Shown here piece after piece: positions 1 to 9,499 of a stretch of DNA of 27,451 nucleotides. The stretch comes from Reticulitermes lucifugus (lineage: Eukaryota > Arthropoda > Insecta > Blattodea > Rhinotermitidae), in contig JAKCWW010007986.1 in the NCBI GenBank assembly GCA_026260175.1, positions 1-27,451 of the forward strand. Direction: 5' to 3'. The notes under the pieces are model-generated. The model was not told the DNA's origin and did no database searches. It saw nothing but the letters and a program-made list of their open reading frames with translations. Within the stretch, counting starts at the first letter, position 1. Each line of letters begins with the position of its first letter. A program made the translations under genes and the position numbers.

Positions 1-58
<58 letters not shown>
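1..58. repeat. (TG)n dinucleotide microsatellite
   Basis: An uninterrupted TG run begins at the window edge, so its true length is unknown. The cysteine/valine open frames across it are artefacts of the repeat. It abuts a possible transposon tail at about 120-210. Confidence 0.98.
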
Positions 59-59
<1 letters not shown>

Positions 60-117
60 ATCTTTATGTATGTGTCTTATTCTTGTCCTATTTCAGCCAA
101 AATCGTAATATATCGAC

Positions 118-205
118 AAATTTTCGTAAAAGTCCCAAATATGAAATTTCACGAAAATCTGTCCGGTGTGATTCGCCTTGTTCCTTGCCGACAGACGGAC
201 ATAAC
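118..205 (+). repeat. Possible transposon-tail motif of a type common in invertebrates
   Basis: The segment contains AAATTTCACGAAAATCTGTCC, and about 40 bases on an ACAGACGGACATAAC block. The pattern AAATTTCA, then ATCNGTCC, then ACAGACNGAC recurs near the ends of many invertebrate transposable elements as I know them. A diverged opposite-strand example is at 16055-16120. The class of element cannot be told from this fragment. Confidence 0.4.
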
Positions 206-724
206 AACGCTAATAGACTCATTTTTCATCTGCTTTGCGAACGCACCTAAAAATGCATGTGTTTGCCCATGGGCTATTTACTAAATTTTGACTTCCAGAT
301 TTTTATGTCAGTATTCTAGAAAATCAGAATTTATTGAACAGGCACCTTCAAATAATAACAAACATTCCGATACAACAATCCTAAAAAATAACACCGCTTG
401 ACCAAGGTCATTTTGCAACATCGAACCACCTATATCCATGCCCATCTTTACAGTTGGTTTTAAAGTTCCTTTTCGGGCTTTGAAGTGGTCATTATCTACA
501 AGGATTCCCCATCAAAATTTTGCATCCATTCCTTTTCTCTCCCATTCTAGCCACGTATTCAGCCCACCGTTTTGTCTGTGATGTAACTATTCCAGCAACA
601 GCTAAGAGACCAGTAAAAATCACGTTACAACTATCACGCACAGTTTAGGATTAGAAAATATTTCCTTTCATACTTCTTTATATACTCCTATCCGACATAC
701 CCAGAATTATCTTCAGTATAAGTT
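206..724. other. Unannotated AT-rich DNA
   Basis: No splice-bounded exon, RNA gene or recognisable repeat was seen. Open frames are short and lack codon structure. Confidence 0.6.
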
Positions 725-976
725 AAAATGGGGAAACTTTTTTCGATTCCAGACAAGGGGAAGGAATTTTTCTCTTCTCTAAAGTGTCCGGGCAGATCTG
801 GTGCCCACCCAGTCCCCTGTTCAGTGGGTATCGGGGGATATTTCCTCGCGAGTGATGCGGCCAGAAATGAAGGTGACCATCACTCCCACCCAGTGCCAAC
901 ATTAAGAATGCATGGAGCTGTACCTCCACCCCACATGTTCCTTCATGCCTGGCACAGAGACAACTTTGCGTTTTAC
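725..976 (+). mobile_element. tRNA-derived SINE, family A, 5'-truncated
   Basis: The copy begins in the tRNA-like head, keeps a B-box remnant (TTCGATTCC, 742-750) and has lost the A box. The body follows the order seen in the other family A copies: the TTTCTCTTCTCTAAAGTGTCC block, a CCTGTTCAGTGGGTATCGGG block at about 813-835, a ATGCGGCCAG block, then AGTGCCAACATTAAGAATG and GGAGCTGTACCTCCACC. The end near ACAACTTTGCGTTTTAC matches the end of the copy at 24479. Apparent reading frames inside it on either strand are by-products of the SINE. Confidence 0.85.
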
Positions 977-1205
977 ATAATATACTGTACGTTCCTGAAT
1001 ATGTCTTTTCTATTTAGAAAATCGATAAAAGTTGGTGTGGTCTGTATGCAAAGTAGGCCTAAATGTTATACGTATTTTAATGACAAGTTCTAAAATTAAG
1101 TTTGGGCAACATTATTTATTTTACCCATCTGTCATCAAGTATAACAAAAATCCCTTAAGTTATTTCGTATATGATCATATTATGCTTTCATTTTGTACAG
1201 GTTTT
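977..1205. other. Unannotated AT-rich DNA
   Basis: AT-rich sequence between the SINE at 725 and the reverse-transcriptase scrap at 1212. Nothing recognisable was seen. Confidence 0.5.
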
Positions 1206-1275
1206 TCAAAGAACACGTACTTTAACCCGTGTAAAACGTTTTTGAATTACGCTGATGATGCAGTTACAATTTAGT
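1206..1275 (+). pseudogene. Non-LTR reverse-transcriptase scrap with YADD motif
   Basis: The plus frame at 1212-1271 reads NTYFNPCKTFLNYADDAVTI and then a TAG stop. The YADD at 1248-1259 matches the catalytic palm motif C of reverse transcriptases. The preceding residues fit the usual strand before YADD in RTE-like and related LINE enzymes (T-x-F-N-x-S-x-Q-x-L-x-Y-A-D-D). No other RT motif is visible upstream or downstream, so it would be a short, broken relic. A match this small could still be chance. The LINE fragments at 10555 and 25617 come from the far end of a similar ORF. Confidence 0.4.
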
Positions 1276-1292
1276 TAGCTACTGTTGCCGCT

Positions 1293-1340
1293 GTCAGACG
1301 TGGCGACACCTGCGACCTACATTGCAGGTTGTTGTCTGAC
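1293..1340. repeat. Imperfect inverted repeat (stem-loop)
   Basis: GTCAGAC at 1293-1299 pairs with GTCTGAC at 1334-1340, and an inner ACCTGC pairs with GCAGGT around a loop of about 10 bases. The left strand carries about four extra unpaired bases. It may be a foldback remnant; no function is assigned. Confidence 0.5.
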
Positions 1341-1869
1341 CGCAATGACGCAGTTTCTGTAATAATGACCCTTCAGAGGAAGTCTTCGCAACTGTCTATT
1401 TGCACTTGTTTCGCTGCATAAAATTCAGAGTTTGAATTATTATTCGTTATATGGTGTACACTAAGTACACGTATGTGAAAAAGGAAGGGCCGAGGTACCA
1501 AATCCATCGTCGATCTCTGGAATCATTAATGGACTTTAACATTATCTAGATCAAGTATCAAAAAGAAGTCTTTCCAGTTTCTTCGTACGGACGTTAAATA
1601 CAGGGAATTAGTAATATCACCTCCATACGTTATTTTCATTGCTTCCTGTGACATTTAACGACGGTTTTCCAGCTACATTGGTGAATTAGTGATAAGTACG
1701 TGGATAGACGTGGTCAGGTCTGCAATAATGTGCAGTAGGCTACATCGTATAACATTGACATGGAGGCAATTAAAAAACCGCAGAGTTTACTGCCAGTGGA
1801 TGATAGGCTGACATTCGAACACGGAGCACATCGAAACAGAGACGCGACGCTCCAAGCGAACTGGGATAT
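1341..1869. other. Unannotated DNA
   Basis: No gene, RNA or recognisable repeat was seen here. Confidence 0.5.
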
Positions 1870-1927
1870 TTGAAACTCCCATCCAGTTCGAAGTTAAGAA
1901 TGTCAGGAGCTTTATCTCCGCCTCACC
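1870..1927 (+). mobile_element. Family A SINE, diverged 3'-body fragment
   Basis: The series ACTCCCATCCAGTTCGAAG, TTAAGAATGTCAGGAGCTTT and ATCTCCGCCTC parallels the 3' body of the other family A copies (CCATCTAGTGCCGAGG, TTAAGAATGAGTGGAGCTAT, ACCTCTACTCC). Head and centre are missing. Confidence 0.5.
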
Positions 1928-2084
1928 GATACAGAATACGTTTTCATGGCGTCGCCTTTATGCATGCTAAAAACTACACAGCGTCCATTACGTTCCTTCA
2001 GAATATCAATGTGCGTGTACACTCAATGTGTAGAATGGAAACAGGAATTACATTTGTATCCAGTTGAAGTAAATACATAACACA

Positions 2085-2360
2085 GTGAATTAACCAAACA
2101 AACAAATAAATAAGTGGGCCTGAATAAACTCACGTGGAAAGAAACATACAAATAAATCAATAAGCAAACAAATAAAGAAAAGTAAAATAAGACGAAGTGT
2201 TATACTTTATGAAATATTAACAATTTACGAATTATTAACGAATAAGTATTGTGATTAACAAAATAAGTTACTCGGCCATTAATTAATTTGTTAATTATTT
2301 TATTTATTTAATTTTCGTCCTTTTGTTTACTTACTTATTGGTTTAATTATTTAATAAGTC
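2085..2360. repeat. Degenerate AAAT/ATTT-rich low-complexity tract
   Basis: AACAAATAAATAAG-type repeats on the left and TTATTTATTTAATTTT-type repeats on the right give an AT-rich, partly self-complementary tract. No clear unit array or element boundary was seen. Confidence 0.6.
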
Positions 2361-3065
2361 AATGAATGCAGAGCGATTCCCTTTTGTCTAAACTGTTGCC
2401 GGTGAACTAAGCATTTGAAATAGGACGGAAATACCTAGAACGGGATGGATTCCACTCACTATACAACTTTCGTAAGTGAACGTCTGAGCACGTGCTAAGT
2501 GTCTTACCTCAAACAGGGTCTTCCCCACCTACCAAAAAACACGAAAAAAGAATAAGAAATAAAAACTTTTAAAAAATGAGCCTACTTTTTGTAGTCATAA
2601 GAGGAAGAAGAAGAAAAAGCAGCTTGGGTTTGTAAACAAGTGAAGCAGGTGCAGGCGGATAGCAGAAGGAGCCACCAGGTTATCCTACCACCTACCTTGC
2701 TCTGTACTTGCTGAATTTAATGAAGATTAAGTAATTATTTTGACTGTTGCCTTGACAGGTGCTGAAGATAGGCTGCTGGTGAAATTTTACATACCGTGAT
2801 GTGCATTAGAGTCGCCATGTACTTATCTTTAGCAAGTTGCATTAAGAAGCATCTGCTAGTTAGAACAGTAACTAAACAGTTACTTGAAGAAGGGTCCTTC
2901 TTGAAAAACAAATAATCGCTTGCTGGTCAAGATGTTCCTGCCGTTTATGGGACATGAGAATTTAGAGGCCTTGTGCAACATTTTATAATATGCCAGTTGT
3001 TTTATGATTATGGGTTTTTAGTTTTCCACCCAACATCGTATCTGGAGAACCACCCAAAGGTAAAG
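2361..3065. other. Unannotated DNA
   Basis: Contains a short purine-rich run (GAAGAAGAAG, about 2600-2622) and a slightly GC-richer patch at 2640-2700. No supported gene. Confidence 0.5.
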
Positions 3066-3200
3066 CAATCCCATTACAGGCATGGGCAGGCGCTTAGGGT
3101 TCCAGGAGGTTGAGGCTCCCAGATTTCTAGACAATCGGCACATGAAGGTGGTAAGTTTCTCAGCCCTAGGCAACGGCCGCCTTTATCTCCCAGTTATCTC
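3066..3200 (-). mobile_element. Family B SINE, 3'-body fragment
   Basis: Positions 3094-3186 align over their whole length with 13094-13187. Shared blocks are CAGGAGGTTGAGGCT, TTTCTAGACAATCGGCACAT, GAAGGTGG, CAGCCCTAGGCA and CCGCCTTTA. In the copy at 13066 the tRNA-like head lies to the right, so the element reads on the minus strand and this copy is 5'-truncated, with no promoter boxes. Confidence 0.8.
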
Positions 3201-4458
3201 CCACTGTAACTGGAGGATTCGAAATATTTCTAATACAGATAATGTCTAAATTAACATTGTTAGTCGTGTTAGTCTTAAAAACTATTTTTACTGAAACAGG
3301 TTTAACGAAATTGTCACCCGACAGATTTTGATGTCACTCAGATTTGTGTGGTTGGCAAGTGTCATGAAATTCTACTTTGGTCCTTTTAGTCCTGTAAATT
3401 TATATTTATTTATGATCGTCACGTACCTGAACGGTAGAGTATTTTAGGAATCTGAATTTACACGTTCAAATTATCTCTTTTTCTATGTATAAATTTCGCA
3501 ACATCCGACCTACGTAACCCCAGTGTTTTATTGTGAAATCCTGAAGAACAGTTTCTAGTTATGTGTTATTTTCCAAGTGTAGTAAAAAACTCCGATGCAT
3601 TAAATCATAATTGCGTCTATAATTTTAAAATATTAAACATAAATTACACTAAGATTTATGTAATCGGCCTACGCCTTACCTGCTAATTTCATCATCAAGT
3701 CATCACTAAAGGTGTTCAGTTTCACAACAAACTATATTTTATTATGTTAATAATACTTCTTCTACAATAAAGGTGGAGAAAGCAGGTTTTGCCTAAACGT
3801 TGGTACCTACGTACAAAACTACGTGACTTCATATACTCGAATATTTTAACCTTTTTTAATTTCTTGGTATAAGGCACAAATATAGGAACAGTTTCCCACT
3901 TCTGGCATTAGTACTCTAGGAAAGGATAAGGTACCGCACAGGTCTATTGTTTAGCACGTTGCTGCCACATGGCAACTGATGAAATTACGAAGTGGTTTCC
4001 CTGCAGCCAGAGAGGATGTGCAAGGTGTCTCTTATGCAGTAAAAGTGCGAGTAAATTGCGTGACAGAAGAGGTAACTGGAGGTGGAGACGAGTGCATAGC
4101 GAGGAGCTGCAAGAGGTTTAGCCTGCTCTTCGCAGAAGATTATGAGGGTAATCAAATGTACGAGGTTTGGATGGTTGGGATAAGTAGCAAGCAAAAGCGA
4201 ATTGAAAACTCTTACAAAATTTCAATAAGAGAAACACAATAGAAGATACCACTTGGAAGACCTATTTGTAGTTAGGAGGATAATACGAAAATTGATTTTA
4301 AAGAAAGTGTAATTGATTCAACTAACTCGGGATATGAACAACGATCTATTGTGAACAAGATAATGAATGGCTATTAGGTTTGAAGAAGTCAGGGCTTTAT
4401 GTACTTAGTTAATCAGTTCAGTAAGACGATTTGTAAATATCATTTGTCTTTAACTTTT
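3201..4458. other. Unannotated DNA with one GC-richer open stretch
   Basis: Mostly AT-rich sequence. A GC-richer patch at 3979-4242 is open for 87 codons on the plus strand, but has no recognised domain or convincing splice sites at its borders. I do not call it a gene. Confidence 0.4.
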
Positions 4459-4479
4459 TTCTTTCTTTCTTTCTTTCTT
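4459..4479. repeat. (TTTC)n, the simple-repeat tail of the family C SINE
   Basis: Five near-perfect TTTC units on the plus strand. They lie at the 3' end of the minus-strand SINE and so read as its AAAG tail. Confidence 0.85.
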
Positions 4480-4706
4480 AGTCTGTCCTCTTTCGACCTA
4501 CTCATTGTTAGGTGTAGAGGGTTATTGTTGCACCTAATCACACTCAATGACACACACTCGGTACGACTCCTCTGGACGAGGAATCGGCCCGTCGCAGAGA
4601 CTTCTACCTGGCAACACACAACATTCACAAGAGACAGACATCCATGCCCCCGGCGGGATTGGAACCCGCAATCCCAACATAGACCGCGCGGCCAGCGGGA
4701 TCGGCC
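4459..4706 (-). mobile_element. tRNA-derived SINE, family C
   Basis: Read on the minus strand, it starts near 4706 with an A-box-like TGGCCGCGCGGT (4683-4694) and a B box GGGTTCCAATCCC (4655-4667), then CGCCGGGGGCATGGATGT. The head resembles the tRNA-derived arthropod SINEs whose head ends in GGGCATGGRTGTGTGT. The body runs left and ends in an AAAG tail (TTTC repeats, 4459-4479, on the plus strand). Only about 16 bases separate the boxes, where a tRNA promoter normally has 30 or more, so the head carries an internal deletion. Confidence 0.75.
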
Positions 4707-5867
4707 CTAGCATTTCTGTTAAACGATAAATTTCTACAATATGTAACCGAAAATTATCAATGAATAAAGCGCTTTGAAGACTTCAGTGTTGCCTGGAAAA
4801 TATTATAAGAGATATTGCAGGAAGTGGACGTCAAATTGTGAAGCAGATGTTTCGGGACAGGGTTCAATGACATATTTTTTGAAAGCAATAAAGAAGTTGC
4901 AGGTTCTGTAAAAATACGTATACAGGCCTGATTTCTTTATCAGGTGGGGAGCTGTAACATTTTCAAGGCAGACATTTTCCATTGAAGTTAAAAAGTTTAT
5001 GTTTTGGTTTGAATCTATTCATTGCGAAACATAACTTTTCGCTTATAAAAAAAATTTCATGCCTTCTATATGTATATTCTTCAATTATTTTTAAGGCCTT
5101 CTTGACCTTCCTGTAGGGCACTTGCTGCAGTAATTATTTTACGATTAAACATCTCTTGTACCTCATACGCTATCTGGAAATATTGGAACCCACACACTGC
5201 TGCTGATTCGTCTGGAAATAAATCTTGGATGTTAATGTTTGTTATCCAGTTAAAGTGAATATTGTAATATCTGAATTAGAAAGGCTAGGCACTTTGGTTC
5301 ACTTAAGCTAAACATGTCTCTTTATTTCCGTCTAAGTTAAATATTAATGTCGAAGGATCAGTTTTATCAGCTTAAAAACCTGTATATTCTCTATTTGGAA
5401 ACAAGTCTCAGACCACACTTCAAAGAAATCACTCGTTTGTGTTAGCATCCACATATGTCTTCGCCAGCAGCAACCGATCAGACTGCATTCCTATACTAAA
5501 ATTGAAACAAGTTTTAAAAAATAGGAAACGCAACTTATAAATGCGGCTAATGATTAAAGAGCTTTATAGTTTAATTTAGTTTGGCATGTTGACAGCGGAT
5601 GATAATGTAGCATGGCTTAATTTGCAGATAAAATATTTATGCTTTGGGACAGCCCTGGCACGTGGGTCTGAGTAGTACCGGCACAGTACGTGGTGGCTAT
5701 AACATCCTCCGGCTCACCTGCCCTCTCTGGGTCTTCACTTGAATACTAAACGTAAACCCAACAGTTTAGTAACAACGGTTTTTTTTCAGCAGAAACTCTT
5801 TCGGAAAACCATTTCTAAAGTTGTTTCGAAAACAAATTTGAATCAGTTTTGTCATGTCCTTCTGTTT
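4707..5867. other. Unannotated DNA
   Basis: AT-rich. A GC-richer patch at 5640-5745 is not a repeat I recognise. An acceptor-like polypyrimidine tract and AG at about 5779-5790 has no donor nearby. Confidence 0.5.
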
Positions 5868-6135
5868 GCTGGGATACCTTAGTCAGTATAATGATTAGGC
5901 TACGGGATGGACCACAGAGGAATCGTTATTCGATTTCTGGCAGGGACAGGATATTTCTTTCTCTTTGAAAGTGTCCATGCCGGCTGTGGGCCCATCCAAC
6001 CTCCTGTTCAATGGGTACCGAGACAATAAACGGCCGAGATGTGAATCTGACCCTTCACATCCATCTACTGCCGAGTTCAAAACCGATTGGGGCTCGACTC
6101 CCACTCTTCTATACGCCTTCCTGGCGTGCACAGTG
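5868..6135 (+). mobile_element. tRNA-derived SINE, family A, near full length
   Basis: The head starts GCTGGGATACCTTAGTCAG, matching GCCGGGATAGCTCAGTCAG of the copy at 12030. The degenerate A box is at about 5875-5886 and the B-box remnant (GTTATTCGATTTC) at 5925-5937. The body has the TTCTTTCTCTTTGAAAGTG block, CCTCCTGTTCAATGGGTACC at about 6000, and CATCTACTGCCGAG. The central GGTAAAGCGGCC part is diverged (AATAAACGGCCGAGATGTG). A conceptual minus-strand frame of about 115 codons across it is not a gene. Confidence 0.88.
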
Positions 6136-7125
6136 AATTCTTCTTCAGACAGATTCCGGGATAATACCTCAAAGCAGACCAGAATGGTTCCCTTCCTTGT
6201 CCTTTCAAATTTATTATTCATCATAATCCAGGGATTCAACACTATATTCTAAGATACCAAGACGTGGTTAAATAAATTACATATAAATTTTTACAAAACC
6301 CTATAGAATTACCATTGATGTAAATGTACTTTGCCTCTTCTGTGCGTATATTTTCTACTTCTACTTAACCGCCTTTACTTGGACATATTCTATTTGAGGC
6401 AGATTTTACGCGATAAAACTATTTCTAACTGTTAAGTGAAATATCTATGCTGTGTATTAGCTTTGTGGAAAATATAATTTATAACTTTAAAATTTACATT
6501 CCTTAGCTTTCAAAGTCTGATATCCGCTATACGTAAATGTCAAGGGCGGTTAGCTAGCAGTGTCCTCTTAAGTGTTTTTAAATTGTAGTAACTACTGATG
6601 GCCAGCGAGGCCGAAATATTTTGTACTCTATAAAAATGAGTTGTAAGACGGCCTATATATAATTTTATTTCATTAAATGAATTCACAACTGGATGTGTAA
6701 ACAAACGTTTTTCTCGGACGTTTTGAAAGCCTGCGGTAGGTCTGCATTCCCATCTTAGTTTATTCTAAGCCCATTAAAATCTCAAAGCTACTGATTTACC
6801 ACCTGCTTTAACATTCTAGAACTATTAATTTTCCCCGCAGAGTGTATTTGTGGGTTTTCATATGATTCTTGCAATAAACAGCGATTATTTTCATACATAT
6901 GATTTACTGATTGGGCTTCGTAATGGATAAGCGGTGTGTTTCCTGTGAGGTAGAAACTAAATTCTTAAATAAAGCTATTATTTTCATGTTCAGAGAGTTA
7001 TGGATTATTATAATTTTCGAGTGACTGGATTTACATCACATATTTACAGTCTGTCTCAGAAATAAAACATGCAAGATGATTGCAATCACCCAACTTCATA
7101 CGTCACGAGAACAGAAGTGGCAAGC
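6136..7125. other. Unannotated DNA with one GAAA-type stem motif
   Basis: At 6595-6616 the sequence CTGATGGCCAGCGAGGCCGA has a GGCC...GGCC stem and continues AAATA. This is a shortened form of the CTGANGA-stem-GAAA pattern found elsewhere in the window. No other support was found. Confidence 0.35.
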
Positions 7126-7164
7126 ACCACTGTACGTTTTTTTTTTCACATTGCATTCACCGTA

Positions 7165-7216
7165 CACTATATTCTTACAATAATATCGTGTACGATATTA
7201 TTGTAAGAATATAGTG
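7165..7216. repeat. 25-bp perfect palindrome, 2-base spacer
   Basis: Every base of 7165-7189 pairs with 7216-7192. The two bases at 7190-7191 (GT) are the spacer. It would form a cruciform or hairpin and is the core of the composite element. Confidence 0.97.
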
Positions 7217-7408
7217 CATGTGTTGGTAAAAGTGAAGCCTATGATTGACAATATGATGCACGGTGAATGCAATGTGAAATTTAGTAACGCCCAACAGGCA
7301 AAAGCAGCTTGCAACTACCGAAAAATCAAAGAAAAGCTACATAAGACTAATGCATCCATAAGGTTCAATAAAACCTGTAGAGCTGAGGGGTGTACGATAT
7401 TATTGTAA
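7214..7408 (+). pseudogene. Short open fragment in the composite element
   Basis: Sixty-four codons are open across the interior and the second direct repeat. Only about residues 20-57 (CNVKFSNAQQAKAACNYRKI, then KEKLHKTNASIRFNKTC) look protein-like. I could not place it in a family with certainty; a Penelope-like ORF is a guess. The start codon lies inside the repeat arm and is not meaningful. Confidence 0.3.
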
Positions 7409-7664
7409 GAATATAGTGCATTTGTTGGTAAAGTGAATCCTATGACCACTGTACGTGTTCTATCAGAGCGCTCTCCTGATGATTCCTAGACCTACGTGTG
7501 CAGCATTTGTCAAGTTCAGGCCGGATCTGGAGTCAACCCCTTCTTCAGTTCGGTTGGTACGAATATTACTGATCACGACCTAAAGTAACGAATGTTGACA
7601 GCTGAGCACTTACCTCTAGCTACTGCCGCACATGAGCATGAGAAGAACTTCTGTTCTGCTTGTA

Positions 7665-7930
7665 CTCACTGGGGGCAGGGATAGCTAGCGAATCACCACG
7701 GCCTGGTGGCTCGGGGTTCGGACCCCGGTGGCGACAAAAGACCGGCCATGGGGGTCCAATCAGCCTACTCTACAATGGATACCAGGGATCTTTCTTTGGG
7801 GTAGAGCGGCTGGGGCGTGGCGTTGACCACCGACCCCAATCTAGCGCCGAGGGTAAGAATGATTAGAGCTATACCTCTACTTCCCCTCTGTGCCGTCATG
7901 GCATGTTACGGGTTGACCTCTAGCTTTTAC
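7665..7930 (+). mobile_element. tRNA-derived SINE, family A, first of a tandem pair
   Basis: The head contains AGGGATAGCTAGCGAA and a clean B box, GGGTTCGGACCCC (7714-7726). The body is complete: CCTACTCTACAATGGATACC, GGGGTAGAGCGGCTGGGGCG, CCAATCTAGCGCCGAGGGT, AAGAATGATTAGAGCTATAC. The ACAAAAGACC segment after the head is shorter than in other copies. Flanked by TGTACTCA at 7661-7668 and 7932-7939. Confidence 0.88.
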
Positions 7931-7934
7931 CTGT

Positions 7935-8215
7935 ACTCATTAAACGTAGTCGGTATAGCGACTCGCTACGGGTTGGATGGTCCGGGGATCGAACCCCGGT
8001 GGGGCAAGATTTTTCGCAGCCGTCCAGACCTGCCCTGGGGCCCACACAGCCTCCTATACAATGGGTACCGGGTTTATTTCCCGGGGGTAAAGCGGCCGGG
8101 AGTTGACCACCCCCCCCCATCTAGTGCCAGGGTTAAAGAAAGAGTCGAGCTATACCTCTACTCCCCCTCTGGGCCTTCATGGCCTTTTCTAGGGAGAACT
8201 TTACCTTTACCATTA
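7935..8215 (+). mobile_element. tRNA-derived SINE, family A, second of a tandem pair
   Basis: A-box region at about 7941-7953 (TAAACGTAGTCGG) and B box GGGATCGAACCCC from 7985, about 32 bases apart as in tRNA genes. The body is the best-preserved in the window, including CTATACAATGGGTACCGGG (about 8054-8072), GGGTAAAGCGGCCGGG and CCATCTAGTGCCAGGGTTAA. An open frame of 146 codons crossing both copies is an accident of GC-rich SINE sequence. Confidence 0.92.
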
Positions 8216-8275
8216 GATGGTTCTTCAACATGGGGTAACTTTGCTGTTAAGCGGTAACGCTTCTGACTTGTACTC

Positions 8276-9489
8276 GGAATGGGAAGATCTGGCTTTTTGG
8301 CCGCGACATCTACAGTCCTGACTGTTGACTGAGACGTCTGCCGTCTGCGTCAGTCCCTTCAAGCAAATACGCCCTCTAGAATTCTGTATTCGCTATCTTC
8401 CAAACATTTGACACTATAACGTTGTTGTCGAGTTACAAATCACTATTTCAGAGCTGTGTAGAATTACCATAGATTACGTTTGTTATTTTTCATATTTCTT
8501 CGCGTGTCGTTCTTATTTACAGTAATACCCCGCTTTACGTAGTCTCATCTTATGTCGTCTGCCCTCACACCCGGTATATTCAGCCAAGCGCGCAAACATC
8601 GTGACGCTATGGGTCTGTTAATTTTTTCAAGAAGGGCTCTGCTCAACGGCTTTACTTAATTGTTAGTATAATAACTGGACAACGTGCATACAGAGCATAG
8701 AATAGAAGTCAGGTAGTGTTTTTTATGCTATTTTGTTAATTTTCACTACTCTAATACTTATCAGTTGTCATTGTTAATTAAATGCCAGGGGAGGCTCCGG
8801 CCCCCCAAGTAGAGGCTCCAGAAGCTGGTAAATGGAACGGCTTGAAATAAATATAGATCTTTTGTGTATAATTGTTGGAAAACTGAAAATAAAGCTTTTA
8901 TAATTTTACAAAAAAAATAGAATAGATTCAAATGTAAATAGGACCGCGATGTCACATCCAGTTAGCGATTGACGGTATCTACGTACAATATATTGGAACA
9001 GAAACAATGCATACCTCATGACAGATAGACAGACATACCTGTGCCCGTCACCGAACTACACGAATGCAGGTAGCGACAAAAACTTTAAGGGTTTTTTCAT
9101 CTTGTATGTTGTTTCCAAATCTAACGTTCTTAACAAAGAACCTGAGATGTGTTGTCTTTAACACGATTTAAGATTTAGCTTATATGTCAAAAGCATTAGT
9201 AGAAAATTTCAACCAAGAATGGAATAAGTGCATTTGTAATTACGTGCCCTAGATGTACAAGAAGGAAATAACGTTGAAATTTTGAGTTTTATAAGGCAGA
9301 GCACAGTAACTCAGGTCTTCCCGAGATAACTCTGTATCTAGATGGTAAAACTGATCGAAGTTTTGGGTGAACCTACTGCCTCCTCCTCCTCCGGAGTCAC
9401 CAGGAAAGAAACGCCAATACTCCTCGAAGCTTCCGCAGTTGTTTTATAAAGTTTTAACTTAGTTTTACCACGTTAAGTTTGTCGCTGTT
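8276..9489. other. Unannotated DNA
   Basis: Contains a small imperfect hairpin at 8327-8352 (GACTGA...TCAGTC) and a GC-richer patch with GAGGCTCC repeated at about 8791 and 8812. No gene or known repeat supported. Confidence 0.5.
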
Positions 9490-9499
9490 ACCACGGCAT

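Larger units (their letters stand above)
7126..7456 (+). mobile_element. Composite element of nested inverted and direct repeats
   Basis: A 12-bp direct repeat, ACCACTGTACGT, bounds the unit at 7126-7137 and 7445-7456. Inside, a 25-bp perfect palindrome with a 2-base spacer occupies 7165-7189 and 7192-7216. It is nested in a 20-bp perfect inverted repeat (7144-7163 and 7260-7279). The right half of the palindrome plus flank (7188-7241) recurs in direct orientation at 7390-7442, about 202 bases away. Between lies a plus-strand open stretch reading IKEKLHKTNASIRFNKTC (about 7330-7383). I think it resembles a coding segment seen in insect Penelope-like elements, but this is weak. The mix of partial tandem and inverted copies also fits Penelope-like integrants. 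Class not proven. Confidence 0.6.

Noticed and set aside
2..284. Open frames rich in Cys-Val at the left edge
   Set aside because: Direct translation of the TG repeat.
723..1093. Opposed open frames across 723-1093
   Set aside because: They cover a SINE and its flank; no domain.
3979..4242. 87-codon plus-strand open frame in a GC-richer patch
   Set aside because: No recognisable domain, no convincing splice sites, and the opposite strand is also open.
5779..5800. Strong-looking 3' splice site (T-run then CAG)
   Set aside because: No donor within a plausible exon length, and stops in nearby frames.
7817..8257. 146-codon open frame, the longest in the window
   Set aside because: It spans two tandem SINEs, and proline/glycine richness comes from their GC-rich bodies.
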